This document shows, piece after piece, positions 1 through 6,448 of a stretch of DNA of 11,680 bases. The translations under genes and the position numbers were made by a program. Under the pieces are notes generated by a model that was given only the letters and a program-made list of their open reading frames with translations, had not been told where the DNA came from and made no database searches. The DNA is from an uncultured bacterium (GTDB taxonomy: Bacteria; Spirochaetota; Spirochaetia; Sphaerochaetales; Sphaerochaetaceae). Positions within the stretch are counted from its first letter, which is position 1. Each line of letters begins with the position of its first letter. The DNA lies in contig CAJMOS010000094.1 in NCBI GenBank assembly GCA_905215015.1, positions 1 through 11,680 on the forward strand. Reading direction: 5' to 3'.

Positions 1-928
1 CAATGCCCACTCCTCTCGTGTTCTGGTCACGCTCACAACCGATATGCAGTTCCATGACCCAGCCACGGCGGGCGTATTGCCTGGCAAGAGTCACCATCAT
101 CGTGGTCTTCCATCCGGCCACCTCTTCCGCATCCAGCCCTGCCCCTCCCAGCTTTTTCCGGAGGACCGCTTCCATCTCGCCATCGGAAAGGACCCGCCCC
201 CCAAGCGTAGTGACGTCATGGTCGCTTGCGACACACCCCGCGGCGTCAAAGGCATCCATCCTCCGGTCCAGCGCCGCCCATAAGGAATGATAATCATGGA
301 TGGGGATGCCGGCGGCTTCCGAAAGATCCTGGAGATACGATGCGAAGCCACTCTTCTCCACCTTGATCACCTTGTCTGGGCGCCAGGCAGGAAGCACTCG
401 CACCTTCCAACCTGTCCCTGCAAGCTTCTGATGATAGGCAAGGGTATCGGCTGGATCCTCCGTCGTGCACAACGTCTGCACATCCGATATCTCGATCAGA
501 TGCCGCGGAGAAAAGCCCTCTGTCCTAATGACCTCCGAGCTCTTTTCCCATATCTTTTCCGCATTTGACGCACTAATCGGCTCCTGGATATGGAAATACC
601 GCCAAAGCTCGAGATGGGACCAATGATAGACTGGATTTCCAATCGCCCCTGGCAGAATTCTGGCGAACGCAAGGAACTTGTCATGCCAGGAGGCGCTTCC
701 CGTCACGAGCCGCTCGGGAACCCCGGAAGCCCTCATCACCCTCCACTTGTAGTGGTCGTGCTCGAGCCACATCCTTCCAAGATTGTCAAAGGGCTTGTCT
801 TCCCAAATCTCCTTTGCGGAAAGATGGCAGTGGTAGTCGAAGAGGGGCATTCCCTTCGCATAGGTATGGAAAAGCTGTCTGGCAGTGTCGGTCGAAAGCA
901 GGAAATCCTGACCCAAGAACGGTTGCAT
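1..928 (-). CDS. uxaC: Uronate isomerase UxaC (glucuronate/galacturonate isomerase), 3' end cut by window edge
   Basis: The enzyme interconverts D-glucuronate and D-fructuronate, or D-galacturonate and D-tagaturonate, as the first cytoplasmic step of hexuronate breakdown. The first 309 residues are visible; family members are about 470 aa, so roughly the last third lies outside. It belongs to the amidohydrolase fold. The N-terminus GQDFLLST (6-13) is followed by the metal-binding DYHCHL (31-36, His33/His35). Further family hallmarks are NPVYHWSHLELW (98-109), TTEDPADTL (155-163), the RPDK block (183-186), SDHD (235-238) and ELHIG (293-297). The start ATG at 928 has a GAGGAGGG Shine-Dalgarno (SD) 4-5 nt upstream that overlaps the TGA stop of the TRAP large permease, so it is the promoter-distal gene of this operon. 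No frameshift is seen. Identification is confident; which uronate is preferred cannot be told. Confidence 0.95.
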   Translation of the reverse strand, partial: MQPFLGQDFLLSTDTARQLFHTYAKGMPLFDYHCHLSAKEIWEDKPFDNLGRMWLEHDHYKWRVMRASGVPERLVTGSASWHDKFLAFARILPGAIGNPVYHWSHLELWRYFHIQEPISASNAEKIWEKSSEVIRTEGFSPRHLIEISDVQTLCTTEDPADTLAYHQKLAGTGWKVRVLPAWRPDKVIKVEKSGFASYLQDLSEAAGIPIHDYHSLWAALDRRMDAFDAAGCVASDHDVTTLGGRVLSDGEMEAVLRKKLGGAGLDAEEVAGWKTTMMVTLARQYARRGWVMELHIGCERDQNTRGVGI

Positions 929-932
929 ACTA

Positions 933-940
933 CCCTCCTC
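933..940 (-). promoter_or_regulatory. uxaC Shine-Dalgarno fused to the dctM stop codon
   Basis: On the minus strand the stop of the TRAP large permease and the ribosome site of uxaC share bases (TGAGGAGGG), 4 nt before the uxaC ATG. This arrangement favours translational coupling or re-initiation. Confidence 0.7.
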
Positions 941-2234
941 ATCCCATGGTCCCATAAACCAGATTCGGCAGGAACGTCACAAGTTGCGGCACCAGTGTCA
1001 GCAGCACCACCTCGATGATGACCGCGGTGAAAAAGGGAACGGATTCCTTCACATACTCGGCAACCGTGCACCCATGGATGCCACAGACGACATAGATGGC
1101 CGTGCCGACCGGAGGCGTCATGCAACCCATGGTGACGATGGTCATCATGCAGACGCCGAAATGGACCGGATCGATGCCTAGCTGGGTCACGACCGGCAGG
1201 AAGATCGGCGTGAGCAGGAGAATGTTCACATTGGAATCCACCAGCATGCCAGTGAAAAAGAGGAATGCAAGCATGATGAGCATCATCAGCGTGCCGTTCG
1301 TGGTGATTCCCAGCAAGAAACCGCTCATAATCCGCGGCACGTTGCCGAAGGTGAGCGCATAACTGAAGATACCGCTGAAGGCGATGATGAGGATGATCGC
1401 CCCATCATCCACCACGGAGTTCTTCAATGCTTGGACGAACTTCTCCCAGGTGAGCTCTTTGTAGACGAACACGCCGACCACGATGGCATACACGACCGCG
1501 AAGGCGCCAGCCTCGCTCGGAGTGAAGATGCCGAAGCGGATGCCGACAATCAGGATTATCGGGAACAACAAGGCCCAGATGGAGGTTTTCAGGTTTTCGC
1601 CGATTTCCCGCAACGTTGGCATTTTCACCTCTTCCCGTGGAGGATCGTAATGATGCTTGTGGCAGGTGATCGTCACGGCGATCATCAGGGCGACACACAT
1701 CAGCAGCCCGGGAATCATTCCTCCAATGAAAAGTCTTCCAATCGACACTTCTCCGACAAATCCAAAGAGGATCAACCCCAGCGATGGCGGTATGGTCGCC
1801 GTTATGAGGCTGGTCAGACAAGTCAGGGATGTCGCATATCCTTTCGGATACCCGAGTTTGTCCATCTCAGGACCGAGGATGCGGATCTCCATGCCCGCAT
1901 CGGCCACGGCGGAGCCTGAGACACCCCCCATGAGCGTGCTGAGGATGACGTCGACCTGGGCGACACCTCCGTACATCTTCCTTGTCAGCAAGCGCGCAAG
2001 CGAAAGCAAATGTTTCGTGATGCCTGTCTCGTTCATCAGGTTTCCCGCGAACAGGAAAAACGGAACGGCAAGGAAGGTGAACGACTGGGTCTGCGCGACC
2101 ACCCGCTGCACGAGCACCGGCCAGGGTATTTCGGAATGCACGAGGAAATACCCGCTTCCGGCGATGCCGATGACAAAGGCAATCGGCATGTTGATGAGAA
2201 TCAATGTGACGAACAAGAAAAGCAACAAAGCCAT
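939..2234 (-). CDS. dctM: TRAP transporter large permease (DctM family)
   Basis: Large membrane subunit of a tripartite, ion-gradient-driven sugar-acid importer; works with DctQ and the periplasmic protein DctP encoded just upstream. 431 aa from the chosen start, close to the usual 425-430 aa. It is hydrophobic throughout, with roughly a dozen predicted membrane segments. Family signatures are GGVSGSAVADAG (103-114), IPPS (148-151) and the C-terminal TPPVGTAIYV. The ATG at 2234 is preferred over an in-frame start at 2261: it has AAGGAGG 6 nt upstream and lies one base past the dctQ stop, while the longer form would add nine charged residues (MFRRPRRRE) in front of the first membrane helix and overlap dctQ. 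The operon context with UxaC and a UxuA-like dehydratase points to a uronate or aldonate substrate; that part is inference. Confidence 0.93.
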   Translation of the reverse strand: MALLLFLFVTLILINMPIAFVIGIAGSGYFLVHSEIPWPVLVQRVVAQTQSFTFLAVPFFLFAGNLMNETGITKHLLSLARLLTRKMYGGVAQVDVILSTLMGGVSGSAVADAGMEIRILGPEMDKLGYPKGYATSLTCLTSLITATIPPSLGLILFGFVGEVSIGRLFIGGMIPGLLMCVALMIAVTITCHKHHYDPPREEVKMPTLREIGENLKTSIWALLFPIILIVGIRFGIFTPSEAGAFAVVYAIVVGVFVYKELTWEKFVQALKNSVVDDGAIILIIAFSGIFSYALTFGNVPRIMSGFLLGITTNGTLMMLIMLAFLFFTGMLVDSNVNILLLTPIFLPVVTQLGIDPVHFGVCMMTIVTMGCMTPPVGTAIYVVCGIHGCTVAEYVKESVPFFTAVIIEVVLLTLVPQLVTFLPNLVYGTMG

Positions 2235-2235
2235 C

Positions 2236-2739
2236 TCACGCCTCCTTGGTCGCCTGAACATGGAAATCGGCGATGATGTTGTGGATGATGGACAGGAGCA
2301 TCAACGTCGCGCTGACCGGCAGGCTGAGCGTCACCCAGGAATAACTGATGGAAAGCGATTGGAACGAACGTTTCCAACTACGTACGGCAAGGGGAAATCC
2401 ATGCCAGATGATGACCAAGAGGAACGACGCCATCAAAAGATAACAGACAAGGGAAAGCGCGGTCCTCGCCTTTGCCGGGAAACGCTCGGTAAGCAATCCC
2501 ACTCCGACCAGGCTGCCTTTGCGCAAGGCGATGTCGGCACCGAGGAACGCAAGGTAGGAGAACAAGAGCTGCGCCACATCGCTTGCCCACTGCAGCGGTA
2601 TGCCTAGTTTCCTCAGAATCGCGTTTCCGAACACCAAGACGATGATGAGCATGAAGCACGCCATGCAGATGCCCATTTCCAACCGGCATATGGCGTCATA
2701 GGCCCTACCCGCCTTTTTTGCAAATGACTGTTTTCCCAT
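2236..2739 (-). CDS. dctQ: TRAP transporter small permease (DctQ family)
   Basis: Small membrane subunit of the TRAP importer, pairing with the large permease encoded immediately after it. 167 aa, the usual size. Four hydrophobic segments are visible at about residues 20-42, 53-71, 93-112 and 133-156, the expected four-helix topology. The segment between helices 1 and 2 carries the family-typical amphipathic stretch with Trp51 (PLQWASDVAQLLF), followed by FLGADIALRKG. The ATG at 2739 has GGGAG 6 nt upstream. The stop TGA is one base from the dctM start, so translation is probably coupled. A perfect hairpin lies between this gene and dctP. Confidence 0.9.
   Translation of the reverse strand: MGKQSFAKKAGRAYDAICRLEMGICMACFMLIIVLVFGNAILRKLGIPLQWASDVAQLLFSYLAFLGADIALRKGSLVGVGLLTERFPAKARTALSLVCYLLMASFLLVIIWHGFPLAVRSWKRSFQSLSISYSWVTLSLPVSATLMLLSIIHNIIADFHVQATKEA
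2241..2247 (-). promoter_or_regulatory. dctM Shine-Dalgarno deciding the start at 2234
   Basis: AAGGAGG on the minus strand, 6 nt before the ATG at 2234 and inside the last codons of dctQ. No comparable site precedes the in-frame start at 2261. Confidence 0.75.
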
Positions 2740-2755
2740 CGTATTCTCCCAACAA

Positions 2756-2785
2756 GGGTGCCGCCATCACGCCACGGCGGCACCC
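2756..2785 (-). terminator. Perfect 10-bp stem-loop between dctP and dctQ (attenuator / mRNA-stabilising hairpin)
   Basis: GGGTGCCGCC and GGCGGCACCC form a perfect 10-bp, very GC-rich stem around a 10-nt loop. It starts 10 nt after the dctP stop and ends 16 nt before the dctQ ATG. No U-run follows, so it is not a canonical intrinsic terminator. Its position between a binding-protein gene and its permease genes fits the known arrangement in which a hairpin protects the upstream message from 3' decay and makes binding protein outnumber permease. The structure is seen; the function is inferred. Confidence 0.75.
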
Positions 2786-2795
2786 GAATGCGTTC

Positions 2796-3797
2796 CTATT
2801 TTGCCAGTTCCGCAAGAATCGCCTTGCGCGCGGCGGCATAGCCGAGTTTCTCGTAGACGGGCTGGACGGCGTCGATGAACGGCTGCTTGTCGACATCGCG
2901 GACAACCATTCCTTTCTTCACCATGTCGTCCTCATACTCCTTGGTCAGCTTCATGACCAGAGCCTGGTTCTCCTCGCCTACTTCCTTGAAGGTCTTCACG
3001 AACACTTCCTGGGCTTCCTTGCTCCAGGAATTGAAGACCTTGGTCCCCATGACGACACATCCGATAAGCTGGAAATGTTCGGTCTTGTTGGTGTATTTGC
3101 AAATCTCGTAGAGACGGGTCGCGTAGGAGCTCGGAGTCTGAACCTCGGCACCATCGATGACACCTTGGGAGATGCCGGGATAGACCTCGGACCATGCCAT
3201 CGGGGTGGCGACAGCGCCCATGGCATTGACGCTCTCGGTATACAGCGGGCTGCCGATGGTCCGGATCTTCAGTCCCTTCAGGTCCGACGGTTTGTCGACA
3301 GGTTTGTTGCAGACGAAGTTGCGGGCGCCACTGTACCAGTTGCTGGTCACCAGCTTGATGCCCTGCTCCTCAAACTGCTTCTCCCACTTCTTGTAGGTAT
3401 CGGTCTCGACCAGTTTGTTGAGCGCCGACGCGTCGCTGAACATGTACGGCATCTGGATGACGCCGAACTCCGGCACGAACGACATCAGTCTTCCGGGATC
3501 GCTGACGGTCAACACCGGAGCGCCGTTGATGGCCTGTTCGGTCAAGTCATCGGTCTCCCCAAGGGACGAGGAGTAGTACAGCTCGACCTTGAACAAGCCT
3601 GTCGCCTCCAGCCGTTTGGCGACCTCGGCCAGGCCCATGGACTGGGTATCCTTTTCCCCCTGGGTGTTGGCGAACTTGATGACGTACTGCTTTCCGCTAC
3701 CGGCAGACGGTGCGGCACCGCCTTCCTTCGATCCCTGCGCGAACAGCGTACCCGCGGCCAAGAGCATCGCCCCTACCAGAACCATTCCTTTTTTCAT
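2796..3797 (-). CDS. dctP: TRAP transporter periplasmic solute-binding protein (DctP family)
   Basis: Periplasmic receptor that captures a sugar acid and hands it to the DctQM permease. 333 aa. A signal peptide covers residues 1-20 (basic MKK, hydrophobic core, cleavage probably after LFA). There is no lipobox Cys; a Gly/Ser/Lys/Glu-rich linker follows (to about 36), then YVIKFANT, the usual start of the mature fold. The family core YSGARNF (155-161) and KGLKIRT (174-180) is present; Arg179 sits where the conserved carboxylate-clamping arginine of DctP proteins is expected. The GISQGVIDGAE stretch near 208-218 is also typical. The ATG at 3797 has GGAGG 6 nt upstream. The neighbouring uronate enzymes suggest a hexuronate or aldonate ligand, but the sequence alone does not fix it. 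Confidence 0.93.
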   Translation of the reverse strand: MKKGMVLVGAMLLAAGTLFAQGSKEGGAAPSAGSGKQYVIKFANTQGEKDTQSMGLAEVAKRLEATGLFKVELYYSSSLGETDDLTEQAINGAPVLTVSDPGRLMSFVPEFGVIQMPYMFSDASALNKLVETDTYKKWEKQFEEQGIKLVTSNWYSGARNFVCNKPVDKPSDLKGLKIRTIGSPLYTESVNAMGAVATPMAWSEVYPGISQGVIDGAEVQTPSSYATRLYEICKYTNKTEHFQLIGCVVMGTKVFNSWSKEAQEVFVKTFKEVGEENQALVMKLTKEYEDDMVKKGMVVRDVDKQPFIDAVQPVYEKLGYAAARKAILAELAK

Positions 3798-3827
3798 ATA
3801 GAACCTCCAATCGGCATTCCAGCCGTC

Positions 3828-4598
3828 TCAAAATCCAATCGGGAACCCGCCATCGACCATCAGGCAGGTGCCCGTGACAAACCTTGACGCATTGCTTGCA
3901 AGATAGACGGCACCCCACCCGATGTCTTCCGGTTTCCCGTAGGCACCCATTGGCGTATGTCCGAGAATCTTCTGCTGGCGGGCGGGATCCTTGTCGACCA
4001 CCTGGTGGAACATCGGCGTGTCGATAAACCCAGGCGCGATGGCATTGACCCTCACCCCGTCCTTGGAAACCTCGCTGGCCATCGACCGCACCAGGCCGAG
4101 AATGGCAGTCTTCGCCGTCCCGTAGGCGGCGACGTTCGTAAGCCCGACGAAAGCGCTCATGCTGCTTATGAAGATGATGCTGCCGCTTTGGCGGGAACGC
4201 ATGCCCGGCAAAACCGCCTGGCTGAGCGCGAGGGATGCGAACACATGCACGTCGAGGACTTTCTGGAGGTCTTCCCGGGTGATGAGCTCGACCGGCTTCT
4301 TGCAATGGATTCCCGCGTTGTTCACCAGCACGTCGATCGGCCCCTGCTCATCCTCGACCTTCTTGATGAAGGCGGGAATCTCCGCAGTCTTCGTAATGTC
4401 GAACAGATAGCAGCAGGCATGCTTCATTGTCGACACGGCTTCCTGCAGTTTCTGCTCGCTGCTGTGTCCGACGATGACGACTCTGCCACCGGCGCTGTCC
4501 ATGGCCTGCGCCATGGCAAGGCCAAGTCCGGAGCCTCCTCCTGTGACCAGGATCGTCTTTCCCTGCAACGAGAACGCAGTCTCAACTGTATAGTCCAT
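3828..4598 (-). CDS. SDR-family oxidoreductase, candidate fructuronate reductase / mannonate oxidoreductase
   Basis: Cytoplasmic NAD(P)-dependent short-chain dehydrogenase, 256 aa, the classical SDR length. Seen: the TGGGSGLG cofactor motif (19-26), NNAG (93-96), catalytic Ser146, Tyr159 and Lys163 (YGTAK), and PGFIDTPM after the core. The C-terminal VDGGFPIGF is typical of gluconate-5-dehydrogenase/KduD-like members. The tetrad Asn position appears to be His118 (LDVHVF). In a uronate operon without the long-chain enzyme UxuB in view, the likely reaction is reduction of the keto-uronate made by UxaC to the aldonate used by the dehydratase; Bacillus subtilis carries an SDR annotated in that role (YjmF/UxuB). 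Alternatives are a 5-keto-gluconate or 2-keto-3-deoxy-sugar-acid dehydrogenase. The ATG at 4598 has GGAGG 6 nt upstream; the gap to the preceding stop is 12 nt. SDR family membership is certain; the substrate is inferred. Confidence 0.9.
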   Translation of the reverse strand: MDYTVETAFSLQGKTILVTGGGSGLGLAMAQAMDSAGGRVVIVGHSSEQKLQEAVSTMKHACCYLFDITKTAEIPAFIKKVEDEQGPIDVLVNNAGIHCKKPVELITREDLQKVLDVHVFASLALSQAVLPGMRSRQSGSIIFISSMSAFVGLTNVAAYGTAKTAILGLVRSMASEVSKDGVRVNAIAPGFIDTPMFHQVVDKDPARQQKILGHTPMGAYGKPEDIGWGAVYLASNASRFVTGTCLMVDGGFPIGF

Positions 4599-4610
4599 AG
4601 CTCCCCTCCG

Positions 4611-5273
4611 TCAAAGGATTCCAAAATGCTTGAATGCTTCAGTGGCGCTCATTCCGCCTTCGATTGCCTTGCGCACCAGTTTCTCGCCCCGGGCCTTCTG
4701 CAACGCTTTCGTGACGACTTCCTCGATGTGCCGCTTGGGGATGACGAGAACCCCGTCAATGTCCCCGAACACCAGATCCCCGGGGTTCACCGAGACTTGG
4801 CCAATCTCCATCGGGCACCGGTAATCGACCACCTGGGTGCGGACCGAAGAATCCTGGGCGAACCGCCCACGGCTGAACACCGGCCAGTTCTGGGAAAGGA
4901 CCTGGGGCGTGTCGCGGTGAAAGCCGTTGACGACCGCGCCCGCCGCACCTCTCGTCCTCGCTGTTGCTGTCAAGAGTTCCCCCCAATAGGCACAACGCAT
5001 CGCTCCCCCTGAGCAGAGGTAGATTTCGCCTTTTCTGAGTTGGTCCAAGGCCTCGGTGAGATATCCGAACGGTTTCTTCTGGGGTCCGTATACATCGATC
5101 ATCAAGACCGGCATCGCATATCCGACCACCTTATGCTCCGTCTGAGCCTGGATTTCCTGTGGCAGGAACTGATGCCAGAAACCCATCCCGTCCAGAATGT
5201 CCCCGACCACCGGGGTGTAGAGATCCTTCCTAAAAAGTGTGAACAGTTCGTCGTCGTTCTTCCATTCCGCCAT
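4611..5273 (-). CDS. RraA-like protein (HMG/CHA aldolase - RraA family), lyase of unknown substrate
   Basis: 220 aa member of the RraA / 4-hydroxy-4-methyl-2-oxoglutarate aldolase family, often misnamed demethylmenaquinone methyltransferase. Characterised enzymes are metal-dependent pyruvate-releasing aldolases or oxaloacetate decarboxylases; E. coli RraA binds RNase E instead. Seen: VVGDILDGMG (22-31), GELLTATARTRGAAGAVVNG (98-117) and the conserved Arg120-Asp121 pair. The position 21 residues before Arg120, Asp in the D-x20-R-D aldolase motif, is Glu99 here. GDLVFGDIDGVLVIP (165-179) is the usual C-terminal core, followed by a helical tail. The start is ATG 5273, 9 nt after AGGAGG; the in-frame TTG at 5282 is rejected because it sits directly against that SD. 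Its place between the dehydratase and the dehydrogenase suggests a carbon-carbon lyase on a 2-keto acid of the same pathway. That function is not proven. Confidence 0.85.
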   Translation of the reverse strand: MAEWKNDDELFTLFRKDLYTPVVGDILDGMGFWHQFLPQEIQAQTEHKVVGYAMPVLMIDVYGPQKKPFGYLTEALDQLRKGEIYLCSGGAMRCAYWGELLTATARTRGAAGAVVNGFHRDTPQVLSQNWPVFSRGRFAQDSSVRTQVVDYRCPMEIGQVSVNPGDLVFGDIDGVLVIPKRHIEEVVTKALQKARGEKLVRKAIEGGMSATEAFKHFGIL

Positions 5274-5278
5274 GTTCC

Positions 5279-6337
5279 TCAACCTCCTATGCAGGTCAAC
5301 GCGGCCCGCATGTATCCGAGCGCAAACGCCATGCCAGTGTGCCAGCCGTCTTTCGTCGCAGTGACAAACGGAGTATGGTCCGGTATCAGGACACCATGGA
5401 ACCCGTTCTCCTTGAGCAACCTCAAGGCCTTGACCATGTCGATGTCGCCTTCGTCGACAAAGACCTCGTCATACTTGGGAACCTTGCCCCTGACGTTTCT
5501 GAAATGGATGTAGCTGATGGCATGGGCATACTGTCTGATTGCTTCGTACAAGTTTCCTTCGGTCATTTCTTGGATGCTTCCCATGCAAAACTCGATCTTG
5601 TTCGATGGACTCTTATGCAGGTCAAGGAGCTTCCGGTACAGTCGAGGTTCGTAGACAAGTCGGGGAGTATCTCTCAGCCGCGGCATCGGAGGGTCGTCCG
5701 GATGCAACGCGAGCTCGACGCCGGCCGCCTCCGCCACAGGAAGCACGGCATCCAGGAAATACTTGAGCCGGGCCCAGAGCTCGTCGGAGGAGATGGACGG
5801 CAGGAAGCCTGGGGCGGGATGCTCGTCATAGGTCATGTTCCAGATTTGTCCATTCGGAACAGGAGCATCGATGTCAAGCGTGGACGCGTCGAAAAAGACG
5901 GTATCCGCACCACCTCTGGCATGGGGCCCCCGCTGATGGCCCCATACCCCGGCAAGGGAAAAGTTATAGCCGAACGAAGGGATTCCCACCTTCCCGACAG
6001 TCTTGATGATTGAACAAAGATGCTCGAGCTGGGCATCCCGCCTCGGACCGGCAAGCAGCACGTCATACCAGTCAGCCGGGTTGAAGTTCTCGATGCCTGC
6101 GATGACAAGGTGGTGCCTTGAGGCCATCTTCTGGAGTTCCCTCAGATGCGTCTCGCTCCAGATGAAGTCCTCCTGCTCGGCCTCTCCATAGTTTTTGCGT
6201 GCATCTGTCGCTGTCACGATTTCCTTCGTGTAGTAGTTCGCAAGATGGATGATGAGATGGGTGCAACCGAGTTGCTCCGCAAAAGTGAACTCATCCTCGT
6301 TCAGTTGGTGCCGGTAAAGTCCGAGTCCAAGGAACAT
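5279..6337 (-). CDS. Mannonate dehydratase family protein (UxuA-like)
   Basis: Cytoplasmic TIM-barrel dehydratase that, by family, removes water from D-mannonate to give 2-keto-3-deoxy-D-gluconate. 352 aa (usual 350-400). The four expected metal ligands are visible with near-canonical spacing: His212 (LHPDDPP), Cys251 (FCMGS), His278 (IHFRNVRG) and Asp320 (PDH). FVDEGDIDM (293-301) is also family-typical. The ends diverge from textbook UxuA: the N-terminus (MFLGLGLYRHQL) is unusual, and the C-terminal block reads DHTPFVTATKD...AFALGYM instead of the DHGR...GYGLYDRALG type, so the substrate might be a relative of mannonate. The ATG at 6337 has AGGAGG 5 nt upstream; the in-frame GTG at 6340 is too close to it. 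First gene of the uronate operon, directly behind the divergent promoter. Confidence 0.88.
   Translation of the reverse strand: MFLGLGLYRHQLNEDEFTFAEQLGCTHLIIHLANYYTKEIVTATDARKNYGEAEQEDFIWSETHLRELQKMASRHHLVIAGIENFNPADWYDVLLAGPRRDAQLEHLCSIIKTVGKVGIPSFGYNFSLAGVWGHQRGPHARGGADTVFFDASTLDIDAPVPNGQIWNMTYDEHPAPGFLPSISSDELWARLKYFLDAVLPVAEAAGVELALHPDDPPMPRLRDTPRLVYEPRLYRKLLDLHKSPSNKIEFCMGSIQEMTEGNLYEAIRQYAHAISYIHFRNVRGKVPKYDEVFVDEGDIDMVKALRLLKENGFHGVLIPDHTPFVTATKDGWHTGMAFALGYMRAALTCIGG
5283..5288 (-). promoter_or_regulatory. rraA-like gene Shine-Dalgarno deciding the start at 5273
   Basis: AGGAGG on the minus strand encodes the last two glycines of the preceding dehydratase and lies 9 nt before the ATG at 5273. 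Only 0 nt would separate it from the alternative TTG at 5282. Confidence 0.65.
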
Positions 6338-6341
6338 CACA

Positions 6342-6372
6342 ACCTCCTGTATTGGTTTCCATTGTAGGAGGT
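6342..6372 (-). promoter_or_regulatory. Inverted repeat masking the dehydratase ribosome site / possible operator
   Basis: ACCTCCT (6342-6348 on the plus strand) and AGGAGGT (6366-6372) form a perfect 7-bp inverted repeat with a 17-nt spacer. On the minus strand the promoter-proximal arm is exactly complementary to the Shine-Dalgarno of the dehydratase gene and overlaps its -10 box. It could be a protein-binding palindrome, or an SD-sequestering hairpin if transcription starts further upstream. Confidence 0.45.
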
Positions 6373-6388
6373 ATTACGCAGTTGTCAT
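6361..6388 (-). promoter_or_regulatory. Sigma-70-type promoter of the uronate operon
   Basis: On the minus strand, ATGACA (plus 6383-6388) is followed after 16 nt by TACAAT (plus 6361-6366), each one mismatch from consensus. Transcription would start near 6354, about 17 nt before the ATG at 6337. It lies back to back with the regulator promoter; the two -35 boxes are 3 bp apart. Confidence 0.6.
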
Positions 6389-6391
6389 TCC

Positions 6392-6420
6392 TTGCAGATG
6401 CTGTTTTATTGCTCTATATT
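6392..6420 (+). promoter_or_regulatory. Sigma-70-type promoter of the AraC-family regulator
   Basis: TTGCAG (6392-6397), a 17-nt spacer, then TATATT (6415-6420). A start near 6427 would leave a leader of about 22 nt carrying GGGAGG (6439-6444) before the ATG at 6449. Confidence 0.65.
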
Positions 6421-6448
6421 GACACAAGAGAAAAGAGAGGGAGGAACG

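Noticed and set aside
287..1018. Several short plus-strand frames opposite uxaC and the dctM end
   Set aside because: The minus strand from 928 to 1 encodes an uninterrupted UxaC with hallmark motifs; the plus-strand frames carry none.
2235..2261. Longer start for the TRAP large permease adding nine charged residues
   Set aside because: No ribosome site before 2261, and a strong AAGGAGG directly precedes the ATG at 2234.
2718..3887. Long plus-strand open frame (389 codons) opposite the TRAP binding-protein and dctQ ends
   Set aside because: Antisense to dctP with its signal peptide, conserved Arg motif and good ribosome site; the translated product is low-complexity, rich in His/Asp/Leu and resembles no family.
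3957..5012. Plus-strand open frame of 351 codons opposite the SDR and RraA-like genes
   Set aside because: It mirrors two genes with clear motifs, has no ribosome site consistent with operon layout, and its composition is typical of an antisense shadow in GC-rich DNA.
6392..6448. Longer AraC-regulator start (19 extra residues)
   Set aside because: The region contains the predicted -35/-10 elements and the Shine-Dalgarno for the ATG at 6449.
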